A program made the position numbers and the translations under genes. The notes under the pieces are model-generated. The model was not told the DNA's origin. It ran no database searches and saw nothing but the letters and a program-made list of their open reading frames with translations. A DNA stretch of 64,000 nucleotides from Rheum nobile (taxonomy: Eukaryota; Streptophyta; Magnoliopsida; Caryophyllales; Polygonaceae), in the NCBI GenBank assembly GCA_027886185.1, contig WOAB01000563.1, positions 2,108,001 to 2,172,000 of the forward strand. The letters are read 5' to 3'. Shown here in pieces: positions 12,391 through 24,073 of the stretch; the first letter of the stretch is position 1; the number at the start of each line of letters is the position of its first letter.

Positions 12391-13455
12391 TTTGAAGCAA
12401 TAAAACTACCTGAAACACAACTGGCATGCCTTGAATGGAATATGGAATTCTTGGTGCCTTGGAGAGTAGCTTTGCCTTCTCTATTGTTTGCATCCTTTTC
12501 GCCAATGCTGTGGTCAATGACTTGTGAAGCTTTTCATAAGCAACCCTTCCCCATGGATAATCCCAAAAGTTATCCATATTCTCCAACAGCCTAACATGCA
12601 TCGGCTTCACTAGCCTCTTCTTATCCCCTCCTAGCAACAGACCCTCAACTATCAACAACAGTGCCAACTTGAGTTTGTAGTTGTCCAACTCACGATGTTC
12701 TTTAAATCTGTTGTAAACATCTTGTATTGTCGTCTTAGGACCACCAGGACTACCAAAAAATCGCTCCATTACTAGCCCGTCAGCTTTAGTATCCACAAAT
12801 GGAAGTTCACCACAATTCAGTCCAGTTATGAGAGATAACTCCTTAATCGAAAACCTCAACTCTTTCCCTGCCACCTCATACCAAGACTCCCACTTCTTTT
12901 TTGTTTCAAGTTGCTTAAATAGAACTACATGCAATGTCTGTGAAGAAAATGATACCTGCTGCAACATTTTCAAAACTTTTCCAAACAGGCCATCCAAAAC
13001 CCGTTGCCAATCTGCATGTGTCAACTTGTTTTCAATCTCACGAACAAAGTGCACCCTACAGTTGATGTTAATTCTTCCGTAGAAAGGTTCACCTCTGAAA
13101 TAACTGTACCTAATCTGCAAGCCAAATGAAAATGACCATAAACAAACGAAATCGAACCATTTGAGAAGCCTCAGACGACAGATGAAAAAACAAAAAACCC
13201 TAAAAAAACACTCCCGATACAAAGTAAACCATTTCAGACGGGTGACAGGACAATTGAAAAAATACCCTAAGCCCTAAACAAAAAATGTAGACAACTTACA
13301 TCCCCTTTAAAGATTAAGGGTTTTTTCCCCTTTACTGGTTTCGCTTTTGGCCTCGAGCTGCCCTTCCCGGTTTTTTTTCCTATGGTACTGTCAGAAGTTT
13401 TTTCCCCTATCACCTGCACTTCGTCTCTCTGCTTCTTCTTCTTTCGAACCTGCAT

Positions 13456-14320
13456 GTCGTCTTCTTTTCACTTTCTTTTCTCTCCACTCTTCTTTGGGCT
13501 CGATTCTTTACGGTCTCTAAGCACTGCCATTTTCTAGGGTTCTTTTGTAACGCGCTTCAGAGGTTAAGGAAAAGTTCGGGGAGGGGCGAGTAAGTAAAAA
13601 TGGAGTTGCAGAGTCGCGTTAATGGAGAAAGATGGAGGGAGTAAGTAAGAAAATATGGAGATGGACTTGGTAAGAAAAAATGGACTTCAAGAGTAAGCAA
13701 AAATCGAGTCTAGCATTAATAGAGAAAGATGGAGAAGTTGAAGAGTCGCCTTATGGGGAAGAAGAAAATGTCTGATAATAATGATGGATGTTTGCAGAGT
13801 CGCCTTCTGGGGAAGAAGAAATTATCTTCTTTTGGAGGGAATTTTGGAAGGTAAACACGGAGGGCCTTTTGCGAGCATTCGAACTTCGAAGAAAGGTAAA
13901 CAGGGTTATGTCTTACCCTTTTTATTCCAAATTAAATATTATTAAAAAGGTCAACAGAATGGTAAACACAAATAAATAATATTAAAAAATAATTGTGTAC
14001 CCTAAAACAACAAAAATAAAAGGATATTTCCGACAATAGGATTATATAATGTGACAAAAAACATATGTACGCAAATTATAAAGAAACTTCACTGGCAGGA
14101 ATTATGAACAACACTGACAGAAAGTATGCATCTACAACGAAGTAGCAAACAAGAAATGCACCAACATCATCATTAATTGTTTTCCAAAATAATTTCAACA
14201 CAAGTTATTGTCAACAAGACAAGTCAATTCTAGCGAAAACCACCCAACAAGGAAACATACAACACTATCACTATCCCAACTACAGTGAAGCTTACATGAA
14301 AGTGAATAAGATATCCTCCA
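13456..14320. other. Spacer between ULP1-type genes A and B
   Basis: Upstream of gene A the strand is pyrimidine-rich (minus sense purine-rich). Short repeated phrases occur: GAGTCGCCTT..GGGGAAGAAG at about 13744 and 13797, and GAGAAAGATGGAG twice. No gene is supported. It probably contains the 5' leader of gene A and the 3' flank of gene B. Confidence 0.35.
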
Positions 14321-17300
14321 CTAGTCAAACCAGTTCATATCGAAAATACTAACGGGTATCATTTTTCTGTACTCATCCACAAATTTGTCACCCACGTTCA
14401 CGATGTTTTGACGTCCGAAACTTAGCATTTCTATGTACTTGATCGTGAAGACGCCACAATCGCCCCTGCATACAAGTAAAAAATGTAGTTGGTTTGCTGA
14501 TATTATAACCAATTTCACACCAAAAAATGAACAATTTATGTAAAGAACTTACCCTCTCTTGTTTCTCTCCAATGTAGGAACACGAGTCACATTTAGGGGA
14601 TTTTTCCCCCTATCTTCATAAATTTTTGCCAAGGGCTCATATTGTGCTATCATGACAAGAAGAATATATGTCAACCCTGCAAGGAACCTATGGACTTCCG
14701 ACAATTTGAACAAATTGACGTCGGGATCGTATACAGTGACACACCATTTACTTAGTTGTATCACCAGAGCTATCCAATGTTTCTCCTTGAAATTAAAGGG
14801 CATGTATATACGATCCACGTCCTTCCAATCCTTCTCATAAAGTGCAGGTAGTTCCCCATGTAGGTATTTCATCTTATTAGATTGATCACCAACATAACTT
14901 TGCTTATCTGAAAACCATCTATTCATTTCCTTGTCCAACTTATGTTGAAACCAGGTGTCCAATATTGACACTGGTTTGTCACGCACACGACAGCCAAGAA
15001 TATATGTCATACCAGAAATTTAAGACTTGCTGTATGCCACGGTAATTTATATAAATAATGAAAGGGGCTTACTTGAGAACTCAGCCACCCCATTTGATGT
15101 GAATCAAGGATCGGGAATGACACGGTGCGAGGAATGGCTTCGAAGATCTTCAAGGAATCGTCAAGCAAAGCCCAGAAATGTGACTTGACTTGAAATGGAC
15201 CGTTCTCTCTCGTCTGAGATCGGAATGAAGTGATTCCAAATCCCAGAGTTAGATCTTGAAGTCTAGTTTATTCCCTGAAAATTGTAGAACTTTCTGGGTA
15301 GGGAATAAAAAGATACGCCGGTTCTACTGAGAGGCTTTCGAAAGTTCCGGGAAGGAAATCTGCGATGGTGCGAGTGGAGTTTGGGATGACTCGTAATGGT
15401 GATGGATTTGAGGATGGATGAGATGGATGATGGAGGCACCTTTGGTAGGCGTTCTTGGTGTGAGATGTTGGCTCACGAATAGTTCTTCAAGGGGAGGGAA
15501 GACTCGACGCAGACTTGGTTGAGAAAGAAGTTGTTGGAGAGATATACACACTCGGCAACAAGGGAATTTGACGCAAGAATGTTAGAGCAAGGGAAGAGAG
15601 AGTTTGATAGACTTTTTGATTCAATTCAAGCGTGTCTTACAATGGAAGAAGCATAGCCTATTTATAGGCTTACAAAATTAGAGTGCAAGGCACTCTTCAA
15701 ACCTCTTGCATTCCAAGCAAACAAAACATTAACTAAAACATTAACTAAAACATTAACCAAAAGACTCTTCAAATTTTATACTAAATAAAACTGAAATAAT
15801 AAGCATAATATCAGTTGGAATTGATGGCAAAAACGTTGAGGCTCTTGGAGTCTTTCGTCATTGAATTTAGACTAGTTACTTCCTTGGAAATGGTTGGACT
15901 GCTGCCGAAGATTGCAATATCTGGACTTATACGAACATATTTCATAGAAACAGTTGGCATAAAAGTTGTAGATCATTTTGTTAGCTTTCCAATGACTACT
16001 AATGGTCCTCCATTGGATATGTGTAGCTCCCTTTATGGCAGAAATACCGAGAAGGTGTCGAAGAGTAAGATTTCTCGGTTTCGACATCTTCAATGCTTCG
16101 TACAATTTCATCGGTACAAGTTGTTCAGCTTCTTCAAAAATGAAGGAATCCATATTCACATCATCCCAATTGGTGATATGATGGGTATTCCACTGCCCTC
16201 ATATCAAAGGGTCGGGGGTTCGATTCCCCCCTCCAACATCCTGGGGGATTAATAGGCGCAAGCCTCCCTCCAGGTTGGGGTGCAGGGGCTGCAGCCCTGC
16301 TCTGTGATCAGGGCGCCAGCGGTCAGACCGCCGATTGAGGCAGACCGTGGGCTGGGCCGCTGGGTCAGACCGCCGATCGAGGCAGACCATGGGAAGGCGG
16401 ACCCAGGTGGACTCGGATCAGATCACCATTGGTTGCAACAATTTCTCAAAAAACTTCTTATGTAGATGTTCTCTAGTTGGAGAAACAATTTCCTCACTAC
16501 ATCATAAGATGGTTTAATTAACATCTCAAACACGTGTTCATATCATCAAGACAGGAGGGACAACTTCCTAACCTTTCCTTCAAGTCTAACCAACGGCACA
16601 ATCTATTCGTGTCCGAAATTCCTTTGGACGTTGAAACCTTGAATCGTTTGGGATTATCGGCTTCTGTGGACAGTCCTCTCTTCCTGACAGGATGGTCCCT
16701 CAGTTCACCAGTTCTATTAATTTTTTTTTAGTTGGTTTTTCTTGTTGAGACTCCAATTGATTCTTTGGTAGACTCTCCTTCCACCTCAGCGTCTTTTGTT
16801 GCTACCGCTAGCGTCTGTAAATAAGTTTTTTCATAAATAAGATGTTGGTGATCTGAGGGACCATCTTGTCATGAAGATTTATTGATGCATACCTCAACTC
16901 ATTTTGTCTTCCCTTTTTTATTTCCCCCCTCATTCTGAACTGCGCCATCTTCATCACCCATCTTCTTTTCTGAGCGAGTCTTCCTTGCAAATAATTTTCC
17001 TTCATTTTTATCTTTTTCTTCTTTTGTCATCGTTTCTCCATATTTCCCCTCATCATGTACTGCACCCTTAACATCATCTCTCTGAAATGCACCATCTTTA
17101 TCATCCTTCTTCTTTTTTGAACGAGTCTTCCTTGCAACTTGCTTTCCTTCTTTCTTATCGTCTTCTTCTTTTGTCATCGTTTCTCCATTTTTTCCCTCAT
17201 CTTCTACTGCACCCTCAACATCATCTCTCTGAACTGCACCATCTTCATCATCCTTTTGCTCTCGATAAACAACCATATATCCTAAATTGCCATTGTCGAC

Positions 17301-19094
17301 TTTAATGGCACCTTCATCATCGTCATCCTGTAGGGGATTTGAATCAGACCCCCCCCCCCCCCCCCCCATTCTATCCATTTCGACGGCTCATCACGACCAT
17401 GTATAACATTCTGCTTTAATAAATTACAAATTAGATTTAACTCACAAGAATAATAAGTAAGTGCATCATTCTATAATGTTTTAAAAAACAGAGCTTTATG
17501 CATCCATCCAACTTATAAATATTGATTTTCTATTAACTAACTATGACATTCATGTTATAATGTTTGTCAAAAACAGGCTTTAACTTACAATAAATATAAG
17601 TAACTGTCAATCTCAAGTTTAAAACAGTGACATTTTAACTTTTTAAAATGACATTACTATTCTACATTCCGACAAGAAAAAATGCTTGAGCTTCCACGAA
17701 ATAAAAATCTAAGTTCCCAAACAAAACTTATTAACGATTGTTGACAGTTATCTTACCTCCCCTTCCTCTTGTTCAATGTCATCTTCATCATCATTTGTTG
17801 AACCTGAGTTGTTGAATACCCTCTTCTTGATCATATGTTCCATTATGCCCAAGGTTTTATTCATAGCACTAAATCCTGCGTCCACTTGGTTTTCCAAATT
17901 AATCATACGCTCATACAACTCTTTCATAGCACATATCACTTGTCTTGCATCCAGGCCTGAGGACTTTGTAGCAGGGGCAGAGTCTGAATCACTCTTTCCT
18001 TTCCTTCTACCATTGATAGACCTCTTATTACTTACCTCGAATTTCTCAACTGCCTTGTCAAAGTAAGTGTCCTTCACTTCCCCGTCAAATTTGCATTCTT
18101 TTAAGACCTCCACCTCAACTTCTTCCTCTATTAACACCACATTTGGAATAAAATGGGATGTGGCCTTCCCCAAGAAAGACTCCACAGCCATCGCATCAGG
18201 TTGTGAATCTGATGACCATCGTAGACCGCGTGGATAGGCCTCCTTATCCACCAAATGTGCAAACGCTGAAGCAATTGGTTTAACGGCTTCAAATAGCCAA
18301 ACCTGAACCGCAGTTTTTCTTGTCAGTATGATACTTAAACCATCAATATATTGTAACTACAATACCAACTTCAAAACAATATACATTACATCTTGTCATG
18401 TTACCTGAAAGGCCATTGGCAACCCCTTGAGTTTGTAACCCAACCTTGCACTTGAGTCTCTGCTTGTTTCAACCGTTTCCAATCTATTCTTCACCGTTGA
18501 ACTCAATCCCTGGTGAGTTTCAATGTAGCTAACCCTGCCCCATGGGAATTTCGTGAATCGATCGATATCAGTCAATAATTTGACATGACCCGTGCTTATG
18601 CGAACCTTTTTCTCAACCCCAAGAATGACGCCCTCTAATATAATCAATAATTCCATCTTATATTTCAAAGGGCTATCATGTTGTGTACGCATAAATAATG
18701 ACTCTAGCTCACCCAACGTCAAATTTTGTACATCAAATAACTCTATCACGGCGTTTTTATCCGGGTTCAGCTCATTATCATTCATTCTGCGATAGCATAA
18801 CCCCGTCACAAGTGCAAATTCCTTCATTGAAAAACGCAGCAGTTGTCCTTGCAGGTCATACCACGTCTCCCACAACTTCCTCGTTTCTACTTGACGGAAT
18901 AAAACGTAATGTACAAGCTTGCATGAAAAGGTTTGTCGACGAACCATCTTCACAGTAGGTCTAAATGGATCATCTATTATCCTCTGCCAGTCCACAGGGG
19001 AGAGGCATTTCTCAATAATTTTCAGCAATTCTCGCCGACAGTTTTGGTTGACTCTGCCGATGAATTTTTTCCCTTCAAATCTCAATAAATGACC
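14321..19094 (-). CDS. DUF1985 + ULP1 (C48) protease gene B
   Basis: Paralogue of gene A on the same strand. Proposed minus-strand exons: 19094-18405 (DUF1985: DWQRIIDDPF, HYVLFRQVETRKLWETWYD, FSMKEFALVTGLC), 18302-17757 (VWLFEAVKPIA, YPRGLRWSS), 17410-16899 (acidic/lysine-rich repeats, e.g. ARKTRSKKKKDDKDGA), 15262-15074 (FQVKSHFWALLDD, AIPRTVSFPILDSHQ), about 15010-14553 and 14465-14321 (protease core). Joins MAFQ|VWLFEA and KRG|GDCGVF keep frame. Catalytic positions are in HWIALVIQL, VYDPD and GDCGVFTIKYIEM, so the His-Asp-Cys set is present; it is predicted to be a deubiquitin/SUMO-like cysteine protease. Breaks: the exon starting at 17410 changes frame across a 19-nt homopolymer (17349-17367), it ends in a stop at 16899, and a foreign block lies between the third and fourth exons. 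The acceptor of the protease exon is unclear. The start codon is not identified; upstream DNA is the tandem array. Confidence 0.75.
15263..16236 (-). mobile_element. LTR-like promoter segment within gene B (candidate solo LTR)
   Basis: The minus strand looks like an LTR: it would start TGTTGGAGGGGGGAATCG at 16236, contains a textbook TATA box (CCTATAAATAGG, 15657-15668), and then has a leader-like stretch rich in CTCTCTTCC/TTGCTCTAAC phrases (about 15530-15610). It splits gene B exactly where an intron is expected. I could not find the lower border, a primer site or a matching target duplication, so it may be a solo LTR, a small non-autonomous element or a captured promoter. Confidence 0.4.
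15657..15668 (-). promoter_or_regulatory. TATA box of the LTR-like segment
   Basis: CCTATAAATAGG on the minus strand, palindromic as GCCTATTTATAGGC with its neighbours. It is followed about 30-60 bases downstream by a pyrimidine-rich leader-like sequence, the usual arrangement in plant LTRs. Confidence 0.55.
16199..16440. other. GC-rich block with a tRNA-like B box
   Basis: GGTTCGATTCC (16213-16223) is a perfect internal RNA polymerase III B box inside a GGGGG..CCCCC stem like a tRNA T-arm. Upstream I cannot find a good A box or a tRNA cloverleaf. After it come GC-rich phrases and a repeated GGTCAGACCGCCGAT..GAGGCAGACC unit (about 16319 and 16362). It could be a tRNA-derived SINE or part of the neighbouring LTR-like segment. 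Confidence 0.3.
16905..17260 (-). repeat. About 147-150-bp coding repeat in gene B
   Basis: Two full units and a partial third, minus strand, encoding DGAVQRDDVEGAV..GETMTKEE..ARKTRSKKK-type segments about 49-50 residues long. Charged and probably disordered; it occupies the position of the acidic tract in gene A but is unrelated in sequence. Confidence 0.7.
17349..17367. repeat. 19-base C/G homopolymer in gene B coding sequence
   Basis: Nineteen consecutive C on the plus strand, encoding poly-glycine on the minus strand. Upstream (VIHGRDEPSKWIEW) and downstream (SDSNPLQDDDDEGAIKV) open sequences are in different frames; a tract of 17 or 20 would join them. This indicates slippage, either real or a sequencing artefact. 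Confidence 0.85.
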
Positions 19095-19199
19095 CTAAAA
19101 AATACAAATTATACAAGGTCAATAAATACAAAACGAACATATACTTAAAAACTACATGACAGGATCTGAACTATGAAAAACTACACACAATGAGCTAAC

Positions 19200-21202
19200 C
19201 AAAATTTACCTTTTTACCCATTTCAATTTCCTCCGTTTCAATATGGAAAACTACACCACTTCAGCTGCATGGGTGGAGATAGACAAACAACAAAAAATAT
19301 CAACATTTCAGTTTTTTGTAAGCATCTAACTGAACATACTCAGATGTACAGATCACACGAGAAGACAAGGAAGTTGCGAGAGTAAGAGAGCTATAATGTC
19401 AGGCAAATAAAAACATTTAACTTTCAAAACACAACAATGTTTCACAAAACTGACATTCTAATTGATCATTTCAACAATAAAACTATACGATGTGACAAAT
19501 ATTTCATCAACGCTGACATGAAATGTTAAAACAATGGTAATTCCTGCAATTGTGACACGGATTTCACAGGTTGATTTGACATAATTAGCTGCATTCAACT
19601 TTACTTCATTTCAGCTCAAACGAACAACAGTGAATCAACCCTAAAAACCAAATGAACAGCAACGGAGCAACCCTAAAACGGCGTTGAATGGCTGGAACCC
19701 TAAAAAATTTGATATACCTACAAGGCTCGAAGGAGATACAAGGCTCGAAGGAGATACACAGAAGAGGAAGATGATTCAGAATCGTGACTGAATCGGAAAG
19801 TCGGTCGAAGAACTGGACTTTGTCCCGCGTCTTCGGCGGAAGACCTGCAATTTTGGGCCTTAATGAGAGGAGCTCAAGCGCTGATAAAGGGCTCCGTCTG
19901 TGGAAAACCTGCAATTTCGCGCCGAAGAAGGGTTTAAGCTACCTCGAACGGCGAAGAAGGGTTTCAAGCAAAAAACAAAGCTGGAGATTATGGAGTTTGA
20001 ATCGATATCATACCTGGAAGAGAAACCTTCTCGCCGGAAATGGTGAAATTCGTTGGACAAAACAAAGCTGGATTCCGTCGGAGAAGATGGAGACACCTCG
20101 AGCTGGGAGAGAGACCTCGGCCCGCGACGTTGTTAGTTTCTGTAGCAACTTTCACATTTTATTTTGAAATTGAAACTGAATTATGTTTTTAATTTTTTTT
20201 CTTCATGAAATCAGTGCCATGTCATATTTTATTTTCCAAAACAAAAAGAAAATTCAATTTTCAATTTATCTTTTTATTTGGGGGGTAGTTTTGCAAAAAC
20301 ATAAGAAAATTTTTGAGGATGGGGTAGTCTTGCAAAAAACAAAAGGGGTAGGTTAAAAATGCAAAGGCATTAGTAAAGGAGGGTATTGAGTGCTATTTCT
20401 CTTTATATTATGAGCACGTTATATGTAAGTTGCTCGCTATAATATTTTACAATCATATTTTATTTAATTGATAATTAATATTTTTTTTTTATTAATATAC
20501 AATTATGTAAGACATGTTATATACGTTATATTATAATAATAACATGATGAAAAATTACAACATATACATTTAAAGTGCACTTAAATATATTAAAGTCTAT
20601 GGTATTTTTATAATGTTTAATATAACTTTTATAAAAAAAATATTTAATATAATCATGTACTTTAACATAGGTACTCAACTCGTTTTCGGGTTTGAAGCTA
20701 TTTTACGAGCAGAGACTAATCGACGATTTTGATTTATAATAAAAACAATTGTACATCAAATACCATAACAATATTGTATGTAAAGAGGTTTTCCATAATA
20801 TGATGTATTAGTAGCCTTGTATAAATTTAGTATTCATTAAGTTTATTTGTTGTCAACACTTATATTTTTCTTATTTAATTGTCAACGAGTTAACTTTTTT
20901 TGATAATTTTCAATTGTTATGTACTGTCTATTTCAAACACTCGTGCATGGCACGGGGATTATACTAGTCAAGTTTAAAAACTCAACATGTAGCCCTTGAT
21001 TAAGTATAACTATTTTAACTAGCTACTAGCTAAAAAATATGAAAAGATGTGTTTGACATGAAAAATTAAGGGCTCGTTTGATAACCCTATGAGTTTTCAA
21101 TTTTTAGTTTTGAAGCATTTTTATTTTTTAATGGTTATTAATTTTTATTATTTCAAAACATGTCACATCATAGTACCCACCTTAATTCTCAAAACTACCA
21201 AC
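19200..21202. repeat. Array unit 1 (long form)
   Basis: Retains the block at about 19277-19841 (from GATAGACAAAC to the CGGCGGA before AGACCTGC) that is missing from inner units. The unit also holds a 19-bp direct duplication (CAAGGCTCGAAGGAGATA, about 19731-19767). Helitron end at 20967. Its left border is the junction with the 5' region of gene B. Confidence 0.92.
20400..20967 (+). mobile_element. Small non-autonomous Helitron (representative copy, unit 1)
   Basis: The 3' end is characteristic: a hairpin CTCGTGC-ATG-GCACGGG, then ..ATTATACTAG followed by T. Plant Helitrons end in a short hairpin plus CTRR and insert between A and T. The 5' end is proposed at TCTTTATATTATGAGC, giving about 568 bp with no coding capacity. 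The base before the TC is C here rather than the expected A. A copy is present in each of the ten array units and at 38098-38664. Confidence 0.65.
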
Positions 21203-22637
21203 CAAAATTTACCTTTTTACCCATTTCAATTTCCTCCGTTTCAATATGGAAAACTACACCACTTCAGCTGCACGGGTGGAAGACCTGCAATTTTGGGCCT
21301 TAATGAGAGGAGCTCAAGCGTCGATAAAGGGCTCCGTCTGTGGAAAACCTGCAATTTCGCGCCGAAGAAGGGTTTAAGCTACCTCGAATGGCGAAGAAGG
21401 GTTTCAAGCAAAAAACAAAGCTGGAGATTATGGAGTTTGAATCGATATCATACCTGGAAGAGAAACCTTCTCGCCGGAAATGGTGAAATTCGTTGGACAA
21501 ACAAAGCTGGATTCCGTCGGAGAATATGGAGACACCTCGAGCTGGGAGAGAGACCTCGGCCCGCGACGTTAGTTTCTGTAGCAACTTTCACATTTTATTT
21601 TGAAATTGAAACTGAATTATGTTTTTAATTTTTTTTCTTCATGAAATCAGTGCCATGTCATATTTTATTTTCCAAAACAAAAAGAAAATTCAATTTTCAA
21701 TTTACCTTTTTATTTGGGGGGTAGTTTTGCAAAAACATAAGAAAATTTTTGAGGATGGGGTAGTCTTGCAAAAAACAAAAGGGGTAGGTTAAAAATGCAA
21801 AGGCATTAGTAAAGGAGGGTATTGAGTGTTATTTCTCTTTATATTATTAGCACATTATATGTAAGTTGCTCGCTATAATATTTTACAATCATATTTTATT
21901 TAATTGATAATTAATATTTTTTTTTGATTAATATACAATTATGTAAGACATGTTATATACGTTATATTATAATAATAACATGATGAAAAATTACAACATA
22001 TACATTTAAAGTGCACTTAAATATATTAAAGTCTATGGTATTTTTATAATGTTTAATATAACTTTTATAAAAAAAATATTTAATCTAATCATGTACTTTG
22101 ACATAGGTACTCAACTGGTTTTCGGGTTTGAAGCTATTTTACGAGCAGAGACTAATCGACGATTTTGATTTATAATAAAAACAATTGTACATCAAATACC
22201 ATAACAATATTGTATGTTGGGAGGTTTTCCATAATATGATGTATTAGTAGCCTTGAATAAATTTAGTATTCATTAAGTTTATTTGTTGTCAACACTTATA
22301 TTTTTCTTATTTAATTGTCAACGAGTTAACTTTTTTTGATAATTTTCAATTGTTATGTACTGTCTATTTTAAACACTCGTGCATGGCACAGGGATTACAC
22401 TAGTCAAGTTTAAAAACTCAACATGTAGCCCTTGATTAAGTATAACTATTTTAACTAGCTACTAGCTAAAAAATATGAAAAGATGTGTTTGACATGAAAA
22501 ATTAAGGGCTCGTTTGATAACCCTATGAGTCTTCAATTTTTAGTTTTGAAGCATTTTTTTTTTTAATGGTTATTAATTTTTATTATTTCAAAACATGTCA
22601 CATCATAGTACCCACCTTAATTCTCAAAACTACCAAC
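21203..22637. repeat. Array unit 2 (short form)
   Basis: 1435 bp. Lacks the 0.56-kb block; the join reads GGGTGGA|AGACCTGC. Helitron CTAG end at 22403. Confidence 0.92.
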
Positions 22638-24073
22638 CAAAATTTACCTTTTTACCCATTTCAATTTCCTCCGTTTCAATATGGAAAACTACACCACTTC
22701 AGCTGCACGGGTGGAAGACCTGCAATTTTGGGCCTTAATGAGAGGAGCTCAAGCGCCGATAAAGGGCTCCGTCTGTGGAAAACCTGCAATTTCGCGCCGA
22801 AGAAGGGTTTAAGCTACCTCGAACGGCGAAGAAGGGTTTCAAGCAAAAAACAAAGCTGGAGATTATGGAGTTTGAATCGATATCATACCTGGAAGAGAAA
22901 CCTTCTCGCCGGAAATGGTGAAATTCGTTGGACAAACAAAGCTGGATTCCGTCGGAGAAGATGGAGACACCTCGAGCTGGGAGAGAGACCTCGGCCCGCG
23001 ACGTTAGTTTCTGTAGCAACTTTCACATTTTATTTTGAAATTGAAACTGAATTATGTTTTTAATTTTTTTTCTTCATGAAATCAGTGCCATGTCATATTT
23101 TATTTTCCAAAACAAAAAGAAAATTCAATTTTCAATTTACCTTTTTATTTGGGGGGTAGTTTTGCAAAAACATAAGAAATTTTTTGAGGATGGGGTAGTC
23201 TTGCAAAAAACAAAAGGGGTAGGTTAAAAATGCAAAGGTATTAGTAAAGGAGGGTATTGAGTGCTATTTCTCTTTATATTATTAGCACATTATATGTAAG
23301 TTGCTCGCTATAATATTTTACAATCATATTTTATTTAATTGATAATTAATATTTTTTTTTGATTAATATACAATTATGTAAGACATGTTATATACGTTAT
23401 ATTATAATAATAACATGATGAAAAATTACAACATATACATTTAAAGTGCACTTAAATATATTAAAGTCTATGGTATTTTTATAATGTTTAATATAACTTT
23501 TATAAAAAAAATATTTAATCTAATCATGTACTTTGACATAGGTACTCAACTGGTTTTCGGGTTTGAAGCTATTTTACGAGCAGAGACTAATCGACGATTT
23601 TGATTTATAATAAAAACAATTGTACATCAAATACCATAACAATATTGTATGTTAGGAGGTTTTCCATAATATGATGTATTAGTAGCCTTGAATAAATTTA
23701 GTATTCATTAAGTTTATTTGTTGTCAACACTTATATTTTTCTTATTTAATTGTCAACGAGTTAACTTTTTTTGATAATTTTCAATTGTTATGTACTGTAT
23801 ATTTTAAACACTCGTGCATGGCATAGGGATTACACTAGTCAAGTTTAAAAACTCAACATGTAGCCCTTGATTAAGTATAACTATTTTAACTAGCTACTAG
23901 CTAAAAAATATGAAAAGATGTGTTTGACATGAAAAATTAAGGGCTCGTTTGATAACCCTATGAGTTTTCAATTTTTAGTTTTGAAGCATTTTTATTTTTT
24001 AATGGTTATTAATTTTTATTATTTCAAAACATGTCACATCATAGTACCCACCTTAATTCTCAAAACTACCAAC
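22638..24073. repeat. Array unit 3 (short form)
   Basis: 1436 bp, very similar to unit 4. Helitron CTAG end at 23838; its hairpin reads CTCGTGCATGGCATAGG, one of the more changed copies. Confidence 0.92.

Larger units (their letters stand above)
8592..13455 (-). pseudogene. DUF1985 + ULP1 (C48) protease gene A, several in-frame stops
   Basis: Seven minus-strand exons are proposed: 13455-13300 (basic start, MQVRKKKKQ), 13114-12410 (DUF1985: DWQRVLDGLFGK, HVVLFKQLETKKKWESWYE, FSIKELSLITGLNCGELPF), 11112-10168 (IWVWEAVPTFG, MPRGLRWFS, then a highly acidic Glu/Asp tract), 9994-9567, 9494-about 9400, about 9374-8837 and 8757-8592. Joins checked: FQ|IWVWEA and RG|HDCGIY. The last two exons carry the ULP1/C48 cysteine protease core, with triad positions in HWVAVEIDL, VYDCN and HDCGIYTLKY. 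ULP1 enzymes remove SUMO-type modifiers from proteins. DUF1985-ULP1 fusions in plants are carried by MULEs. In-frame stops at 10714-10716 (TGA), 10306-10308 (TAG) and one near 9840 in exon 4 make a full-length product unlikely. The 12410-11112 intron is filled with a 213-bp tandem repeat. The motifs leave little doubt about the family; some exon borders are provisional. Confidence 0.8.

Noticed and set aside
16165..16240. A complete tRNA gene
   Set aside because: Only a T-arm-like motif fits. No acceptor stem, D-arm or anticodon arm can be formed convincingly.
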